This document shows positions 1 through 10,174 of a stretch of 64,000 nt of DNA, piece by piece. Each line of letters opens with the position of its first letter. Positions within the stretch are counted from its first letter, which is position 1. Below the pieces are notes generated by a model. The model had not been told where the DNA came from and searched no databases. It was given only the letters and a program-made list of their open reading frames with translations. Source of the stretch: Chitinophaga sedimenti (GTDB lineage Bacteria; Bacteroidota; Bacteroidia; Chitinophagales; Chitinophagaceae); NCBI RefSeq assembly GCF_023156195.1, contig NZ_JAKUKA010000001.1, positions 6,322,125-6,386,124 of the forward strand, given 5' to 3'. The translations under genes and the position numbers were made by a program.

Positions 1-204
1 ATCCAGCGCCAGCGATGCCGGGTCGCCAAAGTTCCATTTCACAGAGTCAATCTGGTCTATATCGTCGGTAATCCTGAAGCTGATCGAATCGTTCAGACAA
101 GTAGAATTCCATTTGAAATTCGTGAGGAGTGGGGCTGCTTTGCTGGCAGTAACACCGCACAGCAATGGCAGTAGGCATAGCAGGTATTTCAAAAGGCTTT
201 TCAT
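1..204 (-). CDS. Exported PKD-type protein, N-terminal fragment
   Basis: The first 68 residues of a protein that continues left of the window. It starts at the ATG whose complement ends at 204. Residues 1-22 form a signal peptide: MKS, a Leu/Cys-rich hydrophobic core, then an Ala/Ser cleavage region. The mature part contains 'VKWNFGDPAS' near residues 56-65, the W-x-F-G-D turn usual in PKD/Ig-like repeats. In Bacteroidota such proteins are often surface or secreted proteins using the type IX system, but the C-terminal sorting domain is outside the window, so the role is unknown. Confidence 0.6.
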   Translation of the reverse strand, partial: MKSLLKYLLCLLPLLCGVTASKAAPLLTNFKWNSTCLNDSISFRITDDIDQIDSVKWNFGDPASLALD

Positions 205-344
205 TGACAGAATGGTTCCACTAAATTAGCAGAATATTTGATATATGGAATGTTTTCTATAAAATAATTACTCGATACAGTTGCTGTGCGCTTGGGGAAA
301 ACCCGCTATTAAACGGCGTTTCATGCAAAATAGTGTACAAAAAG

Positions 345-380
345 AAGGCCCCGCGATAATTTTATCCACGGGGCCTTTTT
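345..380. terminator. Rho-independent terminator
   Basis: Stem 345-353 (AAGGCCCCG) pairs with 369-377 (CGGGGCCTT) around a 15-nt loop, with A and T runs on both flanks, so it could act in both directions. It lies directly behind the stop codon of the minus-strand pseudouridine synthase gene. Confidence 0.75.
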
Positions 381-381
381 A

Positions 382-1436
382 TCAGGTGCGGGCGTTTGAG
401 TACCGCCTCCATTTTTCTAATACAGCGGTGAAATCTTCCGGCAATTCACTCTCAAAGTGTACCGGCTTGCGGGTGCGGGGGTGAATAAATCCAAGGGTCC
501 GGGCGTGCAGGGCATGCCGCGGCATCACCTCGAAACAGTTGTCTACAAATTGTTTATACTTTGTGAACACGGTACCTTTTGCAATGCGGTTGCCGCCATA
601 GCTATCGTCGTTAAACAGCGAATGGCCGATATGCTGCATATGCACCCTTATCTGGTGGGTACGACCGGTTTCCAGCCTGCATTCCACCAGGGTCACATAA
701 TTGAAACGCTCCAGCACCTTGTAATGCGTGATCGCCTCTTTGCCGTATTCCCCATCCGGGTAGGCCGTCATGATCTTCCGGAAGCGTTGGTGCCTGCCTA
801 CGTGGGCTTCTACGGTACCTTCGTCTTCATCGAAATTGCCCCATACCAGTGCCATGTACCGGCGTTGTACGGTATGCGCCGCAAACTGTTTGGCCAGGTC
901 CGTCATCGCCTTTTCGGTTTTGGCGATCGCCAGCAGTCCCGTGGTATTTTTATCGATGCGGTGTACCAGGCCAAACCGGGGAATATCCGGGATGGGCTGG
1001 GTTTTATCTTCGTTCAGGTAATAGGCCAGGCCGTTTACCAGGGTGCCGGTATAGTTGCCGCTGCCCGGATGCACCACCAATCCCGCCGGTTTGTTGATGA
1101 TCATGATGTCCTCATCCTCATAAACGATGTTCAGGGGCATGTCTTCGGGCAAAATCTCCGTATGCTCGGGGCTTTTGTTGGAGAGTACGATGATTCTGTC
1201 CAGCGGGCGGATTTTATAGTTGGACTTCACCGTTTTGTCGTTTACGGTGACCATCTCATTTTCTATAGCCTGCTGAATTTTATTGCGGGTAGCGTGCTGA
1301 ATGCGGGTCAGCAGGAACTTGTCGATGCGCAAAGGTTCTGGCCTTTGTCCACCACCATATTGATGCGCTCATATATTTCCTCGCTGCCTTCCCCGTTATC
1401 CAGTTCGTCTTCCAGCTCCAGCATTTCGTCGGTCAT
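382..1436 (-). CDS. RluA/RluD-family 23S rRNA pseudouridine synthase (one frameshift)
   Basis: Converts specific uridines in rRNA to pseudouridine in the cytoplasm. After an acidic N-terminal extension (from the ATG at 1436, ending 'INMVVDKGQ') comes an S4 RNA-binding domain (about residues 35-85), then the catalytic domain. The signature 'HRIDKNTTGLLAIAK' near residue 160 contains the catalytic Asp, and 'GRTHQIRVHM' follows. The reading frame is broken at 1336-1340, where the plus strand reads TTCTGG; restoring CCTGG joins 'DKGQ' to 'EPLRIDKFL' and gives 351 residues, normal for the Bacteroidota family. Several RluA-type paralogs exist in such genomes, so the exact target (RluD, RluC or RluB-like) is not assigned. 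Transcription ends at the hairpin just downstream. Confidence 0.9.
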
Positions 1437-1503
1437 GTAGTCTAAATTTTTGCAAAGGTACGTAATGCGGATTATTAGTTAATTTTGATGCCTCAAATTG
1501 AGC

Positions 1504-2209
1504 ATGGTTATGACGCAGATAAGGGTAAAGGACCTCGGGACAATAGCTTACGATACAGCCCGGGGTTACCAGGAGTCGCTGTTACAGGATAATGTACGCA
1601 TTAAAACCGCCCGCCGGAACGAGCGTGATAACGGGGAAAAACCCTAAATCACCTGCTTTTTGCGAGCATCCGCCCGTGTATACCCTTGGCAAAAGCGGTC
1701 ATATCGAAAACCTGCTCATCTCCGACGCCCAGCTCGAAGCCCGGGGGATCCGCTTCATTAATACCAACCGCGGCGGCGATATCACCTTTCATGGCCCGGG
1801 CCAGGTGGTGGGCTACCCGGTTATCGACCTCGAATACTTTTTCACCGATATCGGCAAATACCTCCGTTTCCTCGAGGAGGTGATTATCCGCACCCTGGCG
1901 GATTATGGTATCGTGGCCGGCCGTTCACCCGGGGAGACCGGTGTATGGCTGGATCCAGATGTGCCCGGTAAAGCCCGGAAAATATGCGCGATGGGTATCC
2001 GCTGCAGCCGCTGGGTAACGATGCACGGCTTCGCTTTAAACGTTAACACCGATCTGGGCTATTTCGGCAACATCGTGGCATGCGGTATTGCGGACAAACA
2101 GGTGGCCTCCCTCGATAAAGAATTGGGCCGCCCTGTGGATGAAAATGAAGTAAAATCGCTGATCGTCAAGTACTTCGGCGAAATTTTCGGCGCCGATATG
2201 GTTATGTAG
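1504..2209 (+). CDS. lipB: Octanoyl-[acyl carrier protein]:protein N-octanoyltransferase LipB (one frameshift)
   Basis: Moves octanoyl groups from ACP to lipoyl domains of 2-oxoacid dehydrogenases and GcvH, the first step of lipoate synthesis. Motifs: 'EHPPVYTLGKSG', 'RGGDITFHGPGQVVGYPVI', the Lys in 'ARKICAMGIR' and the catalytic Cys in 'NIVACGIAD'. The N-terminal part (from ATG 1504, or the in-frame ATG 1510) and the body are in different frames. An extra A in the run at 1637-1641 explains this: removing it joins 'RNERDNGE' to 'NPKSPAFCEHPP' and gives about 234 residues, the usual length. It is divergent from the pseudouridine synthase gene. Confidence 0.9.
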
Positions 2210-2226
2210 CCGGCTTTTACCCTTTC

Positions 2227-2252
2227 TTCAGCCGCCGTTGCGTCGCACACTT
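2227..2252 (-). repeat. 26-bp dispersed repeat, copy 1
   Basis: On the minus strand this reads AAGTGTGCGACGCAACGGCG followed by GCTGAA. It matches 2546-2571 at 24 of 26 positions in the opposite orientation, and 42013-42038 at 21 of 26. It sits just behind lipB. Confidence 0.7.
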
Positions 2253-2290
2253 CAGCGACAGCGCATCCATATACCATCCTTACTACCTCT

Positions 2291-2369
2291 TTCGCTGATC
2301 CTTCGCTCATCCTACGTTAAAACCGCCACCACAGCCTTTTGAGCATAGGATGAGCGAAGGATCAGCGAA
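2291..2369. repeat. 24-bp perfect inverted repeat with 31-nt loop
   Basis: Arm 2291-2314 (TTCGCTGATCCTTCGCTCAT then CCTA) is perfectly complementary to 2346-2369. The arms hold an internal direct repeat, GCGAAGGATC, twice. The structure is nested between the two inverted copies of the 26-bp repeat at 2227 and 2546. There is no T-run after the stem, so it is not a typical terminator. Confidence 0.75.
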
Positions 2370-2484
2370 GGATCCTCTTAGAATGGTCTAAGGGCTTACT
2401 ATTTTGAACATGCCCGAAACCATAGTATTTACACGGGTTTTGCCCCAATGAAGCCTCCTGAAAGCTTGCTGAGAGCCACCTGGG

Positions 2485-2528
2485 CCCTTTGCCTGCCCTT
2501 TAACTGCCCTTTACCTGCCCTTTGCCTG
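2485..2528 (+). repeat. Four tandem copies of an 11-bp unit
   Basis: Units 2485-2495, 2496-2506, 2507-2517 and 2518-2528 are CCCTTTGCCTG, CCCTTTAACTG, CCCTTTACCTG and CCCTTTGCCTG. The period is exactly 11. No gene covers the stretch 2210-2583, which holds only this array and the inverted repeats around it. Confidence 0.75.
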
Positions 2529-2545
2529 GGCTTGTAATGCTGTGG

Positions 2546-2571
2546 AAGTGTGCGATGCAACGGCGGTTGAA
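2546..2571 (+). repeat. 26-bp dispersed repeat, copy 2
   Basis: AAGTGTGCGATGCAACGGCG then GTTGAA. It is an inverted copy of 2227-2252, and the similarity continues weakly into the following A-rich bases and 'AAAAGCCGG'. It lies just before the terminator of the minus-strand gene that ends at 2614. Confidence 0.7.
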
Positions 2572-2583
2572 TGGAAAAGAAAA

Positions 2584-2605
2584 AGCCGGGACCATGATCC
2601 CGGCT
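2584..2605 (-). terminator. Rho-independent terminator
   Basis: Arms AGCCGGGA (2584-2591) and TCCCGGCT (2598-2605) with a 6-nt loop. On the minus strand the stem is followed by TTTTTC, fitting the end of the gene at 2614-3334. Confidence 0.8.
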
Positions 2606-2613
2606 CTGCCGTA

Positions 2614-3334
2614 TTAAGATTTGTAGTTAAGCGGGATGTAGAAATTCCATTTTTCGAGGAGTTTGCCTTCTTCGGTAATTTCGAAGTTGAACCAGCCGGC
2701 GTGCAGGAAAATGGCCTTTTCGATGATAAGGAACGGTTCGGTTACGTCTTCTATTTCAAACAGCGGGGCGCCGTTGGCCTCGAAGAATTTAACCTTGTAT
2801 TTCTTTTTGGGTGCTTCCGGCAGTTTGATGTTGATGTTGCCGTCGGCAGTGGTATATATATAGTTGGAAGGCTTCCAGGGAATAACCGGCTCCTTTTTTC
2901 ACCCGCGGCAGGGTTGCCGGTTTTTGTCATCGCCTGTATATCGGTGGCCGACAGTTTCGTGTTGGCATTGATGGTGCTGTCTTCTACGGCCAGGATCGTT
3001 TTGGTGTACAGGAAACGGCCGGTGGTGAAGGTCACGAGCAGGCGGTAATAGTTTTTACCGGGCAGGGGTTTGTTATCCGTATAACTGCCGCGGAACCCGT
3101 TGGGGTCGGCAATGTAGCCTATTGTATTGAAGTTCAGGACACTATCGAGCGAGCGTTGTACGCCGATTTGTTGTACGCCCCGGAAACCCGAGATAAAGTC
3201 CAGCTGGATTTTGCCGGTTTTGATCAGGGCCTGAAATTGGGCAATACCGGCGGGTTGGCGATCTGGGCCTTTACCGTCGTGTTACTTAAAATTAGGATTC
3301 CCGCAGCGAATAGTAATCTGACAATCTGCTTCAT
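2614..3334 (-). CDS. Secreted protein of unknown function (two frameshifts)
   Basis: Starts with a signal peptide ('MKQIVRLLFAAGILILS', cleavage near 'VKAQ'). The mature part is about 215 residues. It includes 'GVQQIGVQRSLDS', 'NGFRGSYTDNKPLPGKNYYR' and 'GRFLYTKTI', which resemble the fibronectin/sorting-type beta domains that follow exported Bacteroidota proteins. A Lys/Pro-rich linker leads to a C-terminal beta-rich part ending 'KWNFYIPLNYKS'. Two single-base losses break the frame: at the CCTGG-like site 3230-3233, and in an A/T run near 2895-2900. Repair gives 240 residues. I do not recognise a family. The gene follows the PLP enzyme gene by 70 bp on the same strand. Confidence 0.65.
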
Positions 3335-3404
3335 ACAATTAAAACCATTCAATCTATAAGTTGGCAAAAATACATACAGTTGTTCAAATATAGTGAACAC
3401 CGTG

Positions 3405-4294
3405 CTAAAAGCATAGAACGCCGGGGGCCAGCGAAAGATTGCCCTGCAAGCCCCCGTATGCACCAGCCTCACTACCGACCCTGCCGGGAAATACATGTCC
3501 AGCGCCAGTTTTCTGAAGGCCAGCATCATTTTGGCGGTATATACAACGTCGAGCGGAATACTTGTTTCTGTATAAAATGCATTCATAAAATCGATCACGG
3601 CAGGCGTAATTTTTCCGTACCCGCCTTCGTGAAAGTTATGAAAGATGCGCCAGTTAGGGTTATGGCCGGGTTTTAACAGCGCCTGCACGTCGTCATCCAG
3701 CGAGGTAGCGCCTTTGAGTGCGCTGATGCCGATTACTTCCGCGCCCTGCGTGGCGTTAATGATGCCGGCCAGGGTGGTACCGGTGCCCACCGGGCAAAGC
3801 AGGTGGGTATAATCAGCAGCGGGCGTTTGCGGACCAGGATTCAGGCTGGCGGCAATTTCTTCACAGCCTAATGCGCCTAATACGTTGTGGCCGCCTTCCG
3901 GAATGATGTAATGATCGGGGTACAGCGTTTCCCAGCCCACCTGTGTTTTGTGGCGGTACGCTTCTCTTGAAATAAATTGCAACTCCATGCCATCTGCCTC
4001 CGCTTGGATCAGCGTATGACTCAGCACCGGCGGCCGCTCGCCGCGGATCACCCCGATACAGGGCCAGCCTATCATCCTGCAGGCCGCGGCAGTAGCGGCG
4101 ATGTGATTGGAATATGCGCCGCCGAACGTGAGCAGTTGCTTTTTACCTGTCCGCTCCGCTGCCTGTAAGTTGTACTTCAGCTTAAACCATTTGTTGCCCT
4201 GTATTTCAGGATGCACCCGGTCTAAACGTAACATGGCTGCCGAAATCATATCCGGCAGCCATGTTGTATGAAATGTTTGAATCAGCTTGCTCAT
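3405..4294 (-). CDS. PLP-dependent ACC deaminase/D-cysteine desulfhydrase family enzyme (one frameshift)
   Basis: Fold-type II PLP enzyme. 'QGNKWFKLKYNL' near residues 32-43 carries the probable PLP lysine, 'TFGGAYSNHIAATAAA' follows, and 'PVGTGTTLAGI' is the phosphate-binding Gly-rich loop. Members deaminate D-cysteine or 1-aminocyclopropane-1-carboxylate; sequence alone does not decide the substrate. The C-terminus is shifted because a C-run at 3451-3455 is one base short. With repair the protein ends 'HTGGLQGNLSLAPGVLCF' at 3405 and has 296 residues, a little shorter than the usual 300-330. It starts 6 bases after the stop codon of the GH20 gene, so the two are probably co-transcribed. Confidence 0.85.
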
Positions 4295-4300
4295 CTTAAC

Positions 4301-6539
4301 TTACTGCGCCATAAACAGCACATTGCGCAAGTTAATACTTTGTTTGCCTTTCACACCGGCGGTAACGATCAGTTGTTGTGCGCCGCCCGCATTAAAGAAC
4401 TGCACTTTTATTTTATGATAGCCCTTCTTCAAGGGTACCAGTCCTGCTTTTTCGATCGTGCCATGTTCGCCGTCGTTGTCTACGATCAGCTCGTCATCAA
4501 TATAGAGCAGGGAACCGTCGTCGCTGGACGTTTTAAATTCGTACAGCGCATCGGTTTCCGCGTTAAAGAGGCCGGAGAACGTAACGCCGTAAACATCTTT
4601 TGCACTAAACGGACGGATGTCGAAGGTGGGCACAGCAGCTACGGAATCAGCGGTTTTGTTGTTCAAATCTGCCGCCTTGCGCACGCGGGTGTTGAACAGT
4701 TCGCGTTTCACACCTTTGGCCCCGGGCGTTACCGTCAACGCCGGTTGATAAGCCCTGCGCAGGAACGTAGCCGTATAGGCCGCGCTCTTTCTGCCGGTGG
4801 CCGTGACGGTCGTTACTTTCAGCGTTTTGCTTTCTTTATCCGCTAAAGGGATTTTCACCGCGCCGGTGTAAGGGATCGAAGGCTCGCTGCCATCTATGCT
4901 GTACAACAGTTTCGCGCCGGCTACCATGGGGTGTAAAGTAACGGTGGCTTCCGGTTTGTCGGTGACGCCGTTTTCCAGTCCCAGTGGTTCAGGAATACGG
5001 AAGTTAACGCCTTGTTTGTCGAGCCGCGCCAGCTGGGCGGGCAGGGCGGCGAGGAACGCATCGTAGTTCTTTTTACCGGCGGGCGACCAGGCAATTTCCG
5101 CCACGGCCAGTGCACGCGGATAGGTCATGTAGTCGGCGAACTGGCCGTCTTTGATGTATTCCGTCCAGATGTTTCCCTGTATGCCGATGATGTGTTTTTG
5201 TTCTTCCGGTGTAAGGTCTTTCGGCAGCGGCTCGTAACCATATACGGTTTTGAGCGGCAGGTAACCGCCGATGTTCAGCGGTTCCGCAGCTGGATTGCCC
5301 TGGTAGTAATCGAGGTACAGGTAAGTGTTCGGCGTCATGATCACATCATGTTTTTGTTTCGCGGCCTCGATACCACCCGCTTCGCCTCTCCAGCTCATGA
5401 CAGTGGCATTCGGGGCCAGGCCGCCTTCCAGTATTTCGTCCCAGCCAATGATGCTGCGGCCTTTGCTGTTCAGGTACTTTTCCATGCGGTTGATAAAGTA
5501 GCTTTGCAGTTCATGCTCGTCTTTTAAGCCCAGCGCTTTCATGCGCCCCTGGCATTTGGGACAGGTTTTCCAGCGGTCTTTCGGACATTCGTCGCCACCA
5601 ATGTGAATGTACTTGCTGGGGAACAGTGGCAGTACCTCGTCCAGCACGTTTTCCAGGAAGGCGTATACACTATCGTTACCCGCGCAATACACTTCGCGCA
5701 TCACGCCAAAGGTAGTACCTACTTCATATGGACCGCCCGTGCAACCCAGGTAAGGATAAGCCGCCAGTGCAGCCGTAGCGTGACCGGGCATTTCAATTTC
5801 CGGTACCACGGTGATAAAGCGGTCGGCCGCGTATTTCACGATATCTTTCACCTCTTCCTGGGTGTAGTAGCCGCCATGCGGCACGCCATCGTACTCACGG
5901 CTGCGGCCGGCGTGGCCTACCACTGTTTGTTTGCGCACTGATGCCACAGATTGGAGGCGCGGATACCTTTTTATTTCGATACGCCAGCCCCTGGTCTTCC
6001 GTGAGGTGCCAGTGAAAGCGGTTGAATTTATACTGCGCCATCACATCGATGTACTGTTTAATGTACGATGCGGGGAAAAAGTGACGGCCCACATCCAGCA
6101 TCAGTCCGCGGTGTGTAAAGCGGGGCGCGTCTTTGATCGTAATGGCAGGAACCGTTGCTTTGCCGGCGGGGAACAATTGCTGTAAAGTTTGTAATCCGTA
6201 GAAAAGCCCGGCACCGTTGCCTTTCAGGCTGATGCCCTTACTGGTCACTTTCAGTTCATAGCCTTCCTCCGGCAAACTTTTATCCTCTTCAAAAGAAACA
6301 CTGCCAACAGCTTTTGCCCTGGGCAATTTAAAGTTATAGTTCGCCTTCAGGAATTCGTTGAACATATCGCCGAACGGTACGGTGGCGGCGGTTAGCCCGA
6401 TGTGGGATGCCGCATTCAGGGTAAAACTGCCGGTCTGCATCTCCACCGATTGTGGTTGTGGCATCAGCGACGGCTGTTGCTGGGAGTAGGCGTTAAAGCC
6501 TAATAACAACGCCACTAACGGCGCAAAAATCTTCTTCAT
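4301..6539 (-). CDS. Secreted GH20 beta-N-acetylhexosaminidase with PA14-like domain (one frameshift)
   Basis: Removes terminal GlcNAc/GalNAc from glycans, probably in the periplasm or at the surface. Order: signal peptide (residues 1-19, 'MKKIFAPLVALLLGFNAYSQ'), GH20b N-terminal domain (about 25-145), TIM-barrel GH20 domain from 'PRFTHRGLMLDVGRHFFP', with the catalytic Asp-Glu pair in 'HIGGDECPKDRW', then a chitobiase-C-like beta domain. Last is a PA14-like domain with 'YEFKTSSDDGSLLYIDDELI' (about residues 655-675), which could bind sugar. The frame breaks at 5988-5994, where CCCCTGG should read CCCTGG; repair gives 'TEDQGWRIEIKKYP' and 745 residues. The start is 5 bases after the GH29 stop, so the genes form an operon. 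Confidence 0.92.
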
Positions 6540-6544
6540 ATAGA

Positions 6545-7874
6545 TTAATTTAATCCGCCTTTTCCGCGGTATAACTTAACGGGTTTGTCCAGTTTTACTT
6601 CCAGTACGGTCATGTACTTATCCTGCACGTTAGCCGGGATGTCGATGTACACCAGTCCTGGTACGGGGCTCCAGGAAATTTTACCCACGATCTTAGGTGT
6701 TAAAGCCGCACCATTGCCTACTACCGTTACACGTTGGATCTTGTTGTCGAGCCCTTTGATCATTACCGGGCCGGTGGTATTACCTGCGATGAATAAATAT
6801 AAAGTGGCAGAATCTTTAGCCATCGTTGACGGCCCGTAGAAATGTCCCTGTGGCAGGCCGGCAATGGTGCCGAAGATCGCTTTATCGTGCTTCTTGTTCC
6901 AGGCGCCGAGTTCTTTGAGCACATTTACCTGTTGCGGGGGATGGTGCCGTCTTCTTTGGGACCAATGTCCAGCAACATATTACCGCCATTGCTGATCGCA
7001 TCCGCAAAAATAGTAATCACTTCGTAAGGTGTTTTCCAGTTGGTGTCCTGCGGCTGGTATCCCCAGTTGTTGTTGATGGTCATGCACAGTTCCCACCAGT
7101 GAAATTGCGGGCGCACTACGGGGAAGTTCTGTTCCGGCGTATCGTAATCACCGTAACCGGTAAGGCGCCCGTTGATGATCGTGTTCGGGTTATGGCCCAG
7201 CAGCATTTTGCGGATGCCGGGGGCGTTCCATTCATCTGCGCTGCGTTCCCAGTCGCCATCGAACCACCACAGGTCGGGATTAAATTTCGTGGCGATCTCG
7301 TTCATCTGCCCGTTATTAAAGGCCATGAACTTCTGCCAGCGGACCGGGTCCTTTTTAATATCATAACGGCTGCTGTCCTTTAGGAAGCGGGATAGTCGTT
7401 GTTTGTCCAGTCCAGCAGCGAATAATACGCCCCTGCCTTGATACCGTTTTTGCGGATGGCGGCAAAAAAGGGGGTAAGCAGATCGCGTTTGGCGGGTGTG
7501 GCCTTTACCACGTCGAGCTTCCCAAACTTCGTATTCCACAGGGCTACGCCATCGTGATGCTTGGTAGTAATAACTGCATACCGGGCACCCGATTCTTTGA
7601 TCAGATCGGCCCATGCCTGCGGGTCGTAATTCTTTGCAGTAAAGCCTTTGAGTTGTTTCATGTATTCCGGGTGACTGATTTTCCGGTTGTGGAATGACCA
7701 TGACTCGTCTATCCCGTTCACTGCATAAATGCCCCAATGGATAAAGATGCCGAGTTTAGCGTCGGCGAACCATTGCATTTTATCGTGGATTTCTTTCGGG
7801 TCCGTTTTTTGTTGTGCATACGCGGGCGCTACCAGCTGAAGTAGCAGGGCTCCGGTCACGATTAATTTGTTCAT
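6545..7874 (-). CDS. Secreted GH29 alpha-L-fucosidase (two frameshifts)
   Basis: Cleaves terminal alpha-L-fucose. Signal peptide residues 1-20 ('MNKLIVTGALLLQLVAPAYA'). GH29 motifs: 'LGIFIHWGIYAVNG', 'YAVITTKHHDGVALW', and 'NPDLWWFDGDWERS', where the Asp after WWF is the expected nucleophile. 'GNMLLDIGPKEDGTIP' closes the barrel and a beta-sandwich follows. Two short C-runs break the frame (near 7383-7385 and 6939-6943); repair gives 443 residues. It is the first gene of the minus-strand run, divergent from the sugar-nucleotide gene at 8001. Together with GH20 it suggests use of fucosylated amino-sugar glycans. Confidence 0.92.
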
Positions 7875-8000
7875 CTGTTATATTATGGTTATAATAAATA
7901 ATGTCGTCCTGGAAAAAGAAATAGATCAAAAAGTTTTAATGATTAAATTTAGCCCCCGATATTCAAAGAAAGCGTGAAAATTATAAACTAATATCAACAA

Positions 8001-8903
8001 ATGCAACCTACGTTATTAATCCTTGCTGCCGGTATGGCAAGCCGTTACGGCAGTTTGAAGCAAATCCAGAAGTTTGGCCCCAGTGGAGAAACGATCGTTG
8101 ATTATTCTATCTACGACGCTATCCGCGCGGGTTTTGGCAAAATCGTATTCATCATACGTAAGGAGTTTGCAGCAGAATTTAAAGAGATTTTTGAGCCTAA
8201 GCTGAAAGGTAAAGTGGCTACTGACTACGTTTTCCAGGAAATGGGCGCGTACATGCAGGGCTTCGAAGTACCTGCCGACAGGACTAAACCCTGGGGTACC
8301 GCTCACGCTGTTCTTTGCGCTAAAGACGCGATCAACGAGCCTTTTGCGGTGATCAACGCCGATGACTTCTACGGTCGCGATGCGTTCGAGAAGGCAGCAG
8401 CTTTCCTGAAAAACGATGTAAACACTAATACATATGCCCTGATCGGTTACGAACTGGGTAAAACTGTAAGCGAGCACGGTTCTGTATCCCGTGGCGTTTG
8501 CGAGGTAGATGCGAACAGCAACCTGGCTTCCATCAACGAGCGGACGAAGATCGCGGTAGAAGATGGTAAAATCCAGTTCGAAGACGCCGAAGGCGCCAAG
8601 CATGAGCTGTCGCCCAACACCATCGTATCCATGAACTTCTTCGCGTTCCATCCTTCTGTATTCCCGCTGAGCGAGAAATTGTTCCAGAACTTTCTGGAGA
8701 AGCACCGCAACGAAGCGAAATCTGAGTTCTTCATCCCGCTGGTGGTTGACCAGTTCATCGGCGCCGGTGGTGGTGTAGTAAACGTGATCCCGACTACTGC
8801 ACAGTGGTTTGGCGTTACTTACAAAGAAGATGCGCCGGGTGTGCAGGCTTCCCTGAACACACTGGTACAGGCAGGCGAATACCCTGACAATCTCTGGAAG
8901 TAA
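8001..8903 (+). CDS. NDP-sugar pyrophosphorylase/nucleotidyltransferase
   Basis: Intact, 300 residues. Starts with the nucleotidyltransferase signature 'LLILAAGMASRYGSLKQIQK' (residues 5-24), the NTP-binding loop with its conserved Gly and Lys. 'PWGTAHAVLCAKDAI' and 'FAVINADDFYGRDAF' carry the metal-binding Asp region. This family joins a sugar 1-phosphate to an NTP. It is 15 bases upstream of a sugar-kinase-like phosphotransferase, so the pair may turn a free sugar into an NDP-sugar. The substrate is not visible. It is cytoplasmic, with no signal peptide. Confidence 0.85.
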   Translation: MQPTLLILAAGMASRYGSLKQIQKFGPSGETIVDYSIYDAIRAGFGKIVFIIRKEFAAEFKEIFEPKLKGKVATDYVFQEMGAYMQGFEVPADRTKPWGTAHAVLCAKDAINEPFAVINADDFYGRDAFEKAAAFLKNDVNTNTYALIGYELGKTVSEHGSVSRGVCEVDANSNLASINERTKIAVEDGKIQFEDAEGAKHELSPNTIVSMNFFAFHPSVFPLSEKLFQNFLEKHRNEAKSEFFIPLVVDQFIGAGGGVVNVIPTTAQWFGVTYKEDAPGVQASLNTLVQAGEYPDNLWK

Positions 8904-8918
8904 GAACCCGCAAATAAG

Positions 8919-9982
8919 ATGGTGAATATTGTGATCATTAAAGCCTTTGGGCTGGATGCCGCCGATTTTGAGATGCAACGTTTCGGATCGGGCCATATTA
9001 ACAACACATTCCTGTTAAGTGGCAAAAACGGCGAAAAATATGTTCTGCAGAAGATCAACACAAATGTGTTCAAAGAACCCTGGGTAATTGCGCGTAACCA
9101 GCGACTGGCGGCTGATTACCTGGCGCAAAAGGCGCCGGACTATCTTTTTATCACGCCGATAAAAACGACGGCAGGCGAAGAACTGTTTGTGTTCGAAGAC
9201 GAATACTGGCGACTGATCCCATTCATAGCGGGTTCTATGAGTGTGGACCAGGCCGACAATCCGAAGCAGGCTTACGAAGCGGCGAAGGAATTTGGTAAGA
9301 TGGCGCGCCTGCTGGCGGGCATCGATATGAGCGGCTTTAAAGCCACCATTCCCAATTTTCACAACCTTACCCTTCGTTACAGCGCCTTCCAGGATGCGAT
9401 CCGCACAGCGTCTGAAGAAAGAAAACGTTTTTCGGAAGCATTGGTTGAAGCATTCCTGGGTTACTCCGACATCGCGGTAACCTTCGAGAAACTGAAGACC
9501 AGCAGCGATTTCGGCGACCGCGTGATGCACCACGATACGAAGATCAACAACGTATTGCTGCAACAAGGTACTTTCGAAGGACTGTGTGTATGCGACCGGA
9601 TACGCTCATGCCCGGTAAGCTGATATCTGACCTGGGCGATATGGTGCGTACTTATGTATGTCCCGTATCCGAAGAAGAGCAGGACTTCAGCAAGATCGCG
9701 GTACGGAGCGAGTACTATGAGGCGCTGATGAAAGGTTACCTCTCCGAAGTAGGCCCCACGCTTACTCAAACGGAAAAGGAACACCTGTTTTATGCGGGTA
9801 AATTCATGATTTACATGCAGGGCATCCGGTTCTTAACCGATTACCTGAATGGCGACGTGTACTACCCGATTAAATACCCGGAGCACAACTTCAACCGCGC
9901 CAAAAACCAACTTACCCTGTTACAGGCACTGGTGGCGAAGGAAGAGGAGCTTCAGGGCGTCATTGACGCCTGTTTGCAGTAA
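8919..9982 (+). CDS. APH-family phosphotransferase, N-acetylhexosamine 1-kinase-like (one frameshift)
   Basis: Aminoglycoside-phosphotransferase fold. It has an N-terminal Gly-rich loop 'RFGSGHINNTFLL', the ATP-lysine strand 'YVLQKIN', the catalytic loop 'VMHHDTKINNVLL' and the metal-binding segment 'DTLMPGKLISDLGD'. The family includes N-acetylhexosamine 1-kinases, and its pairing with the upstream nucleotidyltransferase supports a sugar-1-phosphate product. The frame breaks at 9596-9599, where CCGG replaces the expected CCTGG; repair reads 'CDLDTLMPG' and gives 354 residues. Start ATG 8919 is chosen because the Gly-rich loop follows normally. A terminator follows at 10004. Confidence 0.8.
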
Positions 9983-10003
9983 CATTTTGCAACTTTTCAT
10001 ATG

Positions 10004-10031
10004 GCCGGTCACGTAAGTGGCCGGCTTTTTT
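10004..10031 (+). terminator. Rho-independent terminator
   Basis: GCCGGTCAC (10004-10012) pairs with GTGGCCGGC (10017-10025), one G-U pair, 4-nt loop, then TTTTTT. It ends the sugar kinase operon. Confidence 0.85.
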
Positions 10032-10174
10032 GTGTTTATGACAACCGATGTCATTAAATAATCCCTATCGGATTGCTATACTTATTTAAAAAATGATAAA
10101 GAAGTCACGTTTTATTTCGTTTTTGTCAAAAAACGGAAGTCTGGTTGATATATTTCAAAATATTTGGGTCTGTA

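Noticed and set aside
457..1440. Long plus-strand open frame opposite the pseudouridine synthase gene
   Set aside because: It is antisense to a clearly conserved gene, has low-complexity composition (a Ser-rich end) and matches no family pattern.
8016..8996. 326-codon minus-strand frame opposite the nucleotidyltransferase
   Set aside because: The plus strand carries an intact enzyme with its signature motif; the antisense frame is a by-product of GC-rich codon use.
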